The position numbers and the translations under genes are program-made. From Oreohelix idahoensis (Eukaryota; Mollusca; Gastropoda; Stylommatophora; Oreohelicidae): DNA of 64,000 nt. Where the stretch lies: NCBI GenBank assembly GCA_024509875.1, contig JAMPIV010005015.1, positions 558,001 to 622,000 of the forward strand, written 5' to 3'. Shown here one piece after another: positions 62,124 through 64,000 of the stretch. The first letter of the stretch is position 1; each line of letters begins with the position of its first letter. The notes under the pieces were generated by a model that searched no databases, was not told the DNA's origin, and saw only the letters and a list, made by a program, of their open reading frames with translations.

Positions 62124-64000
62124 CAAGACTGAAAGTGAAACTCAGAGCTGCTGGACCAGTTGCAGTCAAACAGAATAGATACAACATTACGAAACTGAAG
62201 GATCCCCTCACCAGAAAAGCTTTCGTGGTCGACGTAAAGAGAAGATATGAGATTATTAAAAACTAGGAAAGAACAGAGACCGATGATGTTGACCAGAGAT
62301 TCAACTCCATCTCAACAATATACAAGGAAAGCAGCAAGTCATACTTGGGATTCCAGGAAAGAAAGAGCCAAGACTGGATAACACCAGATACGCTAAACAC
62401 CATAGCGAAGAGAAAGGAAATGAAAAGAAAGAAAACAGAAGATAAGTCTCCCAGGTTAAAGGCAATATATAGTGAACAGTACAGTCAGCTGGACAAGGAA
62501 GTTAAATGTGAAACCCGTGCTAACAAAAGGACATTTCTTGATGACCTTGCAAGACAGGCAGAAGAGGCAGCACTGAGAAATGAACCAAGCACATTATACA
62601 AAATAATTAAAATCATCAGTGGAAAACGAGGTGCAAACAATATTACATTAGTAAGAGATAAGCACGGAAATCTCATCATGACAGTAGAGGGACAGGAAAC
62701 AGGATGGGCAGAGCATTTCAGAGAAACTCTGAATAAGGAACCACCAGAGACACAATTGAATGTTCCTGAGGCTGAAAATGATCTAGATGTTAATACAGAC
62801 ATCCCACGAAATGAAGAAATCACCACATCAATCAAAGGGTTAAAGAATGGAAAAGCTCCTGATCATGATCACTTAAATGCAGAGCTATTTAAGACAGACC
62901 CAGAGCTAGCAGCAGAACTATTAGAACCACTATTTGCACAAGTCTGGAAAACAACGACAACACCAACAGAGTGGAGAAAAGGAATAATTGTCGAATTGCC
63001 CAAGAAGGGAGATCTCGCAGACTGCAATAATTGGAGAGGAATAACTCTTCTCTCAGTTCCCAGCAAAATACTAGGCAAGATAATTATGCAGAGAATCTCA
63101 AAAGCAGTAGACCACAAACTGAGGAAAGAACAAGCAGGATTTAGAAAGAACAGAAGATGTGTAGATCATATATTTACCATCAGGAACATTAAAGAGCAGT
63201 GCTCAGAATGGCAAAGACAGCTGTACATTAATTTCGTTGATTATGAAAAGACTTTTGACAGTATACATAGGGACAGTTTATGGAAAATGCTGAGGGCTTA
63301 TGGAATTCCAAGCTGCATAGTGTCAATCATAAAAAGCCTTTATACGAACTTTACGTGTAGCATTGGGCAGAGCAACCTAACGTTTGAAGTGAAGACAGGA
63401 GTACGACAGGGATGCCCCTTATCAACCACTCTATTTTTAACAGTCATAGACTGGGTGATGCGCCAGACAACCGAGGGCAATCCAAGAGGAATAAGATGGA
63501 CTACATTTTCTACATTGGAAGATCTGGAATATGCAGATGATATTGCACTGCTAGCACATTCACATCAACACATCCAGGAAAAAACGGATATACTTAATAA
63601 GTATAGCCAGCAGGTGGGCTTGAACATCAACCTAAAGATGACAGAGGTCATGACGCTCAATGTGAGCAACCCTGAGCCCATATCAGTAAGGAATCAGCAA
63701 CTGGAGCAGACAGATGCCTTCACATACCTAGGATGCATAGTAACACCAGACGGCGGAGCAAGCAAAGACATCAACAACAGAATGAACAAAGCAAGAACAG
63801 CCTTTTTTAGTCTAAACAACATCTGGAAGCCCTCTCAGTACAAAACAAACACAAATTTAGGATTATATCAGAGCTGTGTGCTTTCTGTGCTTCTCTATGG
63901 CTCGGAGAGCTGGAGAGTTACAGAGAAGGAAATGTCGAAATTGTCCTTTTTTCACACAACATGCCTAAGAAAAAAAAACGTCTCCGAATCTTTTGGCCGA
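62124..64000 (+). pseudogene. LINE-II continuation: linker and reverse transcriptase, runs off window
   Basis: Beginning in phase with DHHLVV at 42440, it reads KVKLRAAGP and continues to a TAG at 62264-62266, then is open for about 560 codons. RT landmarks: GKAPDHDHLNAELF, LPKKGDLADCNNWRGI, EQAGFRKNR, FVDYEKTFDS, GVRQGCPLSTTLF, YADDIALLAHS, TYLGCIVTPDGG and YGSESWRVT. An A-run at about 63969-63978 shifts the frame near the end of the window. The clade is RTE-like. The RT itself looks complete, but the element is dead through its endonuclease lesions and the insertion of C. Confidence 0.88.

Overview
The window is repeat-dense, AT-rich eukaryotic DNA, most likely from an invertebrate animal. 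The grounds are RTE-like LINEs, a tRNA-derived SINE, long (AT)n tracts, minisatellites, and Ty3/Gypsy elements of the Gmr1 type, in which integrase precedes reverse transcriptase. A mollusc would fit, but nothing in the sequence settles the phylum. I recognise no host protein-coding gene, rRNA or functional tRNA. Nearly all coding capacity belongs to transposable elements.

Layout. 1-3.4 kb: the 5' part of a Ty3/Gypsy element on the minus strand, with gag, a convincing -1 frameshift signal, protease and a broken RT. 4.7-8.7 kb: two inverted copies of a ~320-bp repeat, Arg/Ser-rich coding remnants, and a purine-rich tract holding about 20 short hairpins. 10.8-20.0 kb: element A, a complete and apparently young Gmr1-like LTR retrotransposon (two ~1.07-kb LTRs, TACAT target duplication, one 1631-codon ORF). 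22-30 kb: minus-strand LINE remnants, one carrying a SINE, with 62-bp and 20-bp minisatellites. 30.95-37.92 kb: two ends matching a hAT-type DNA transposon with a perfect 8-bp target duplication, enclosing a 41-bp minisatellite, RTE-like LINE-I and a third copy of the ~320-bp repeat. 40.9-41.36 kb: a long (AT)n tract holding a truncated LINE-I copy.

41.37-64 kb is a three-level nest. A plus-strand RTE-like LINE (LINE-II) is split at 42,440/62,119 by element C, a minus-strand Gmr1-like element with 2.6-kb LTRs and AGTAG duplications. C's gag region is in turn split at 48,426/57,555 by element B, a minus-strand Gmr1-like element with 1.14-kb LTRs and GTAGG duplications. The insertion order LINE-II, then C, then B agrees with visibly greater LTR divergence and coding decay in C than in B.

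The elements work as independent replicating units. Gag packages the RNA, protease matures the polyprotein, RT/RNase H copies the RNA, and integrase inserts the copy with a 5-bp duplication. LINEs use an endonuclease and RT. Coordinates were read by eye and may be off by a base or two at element edges.
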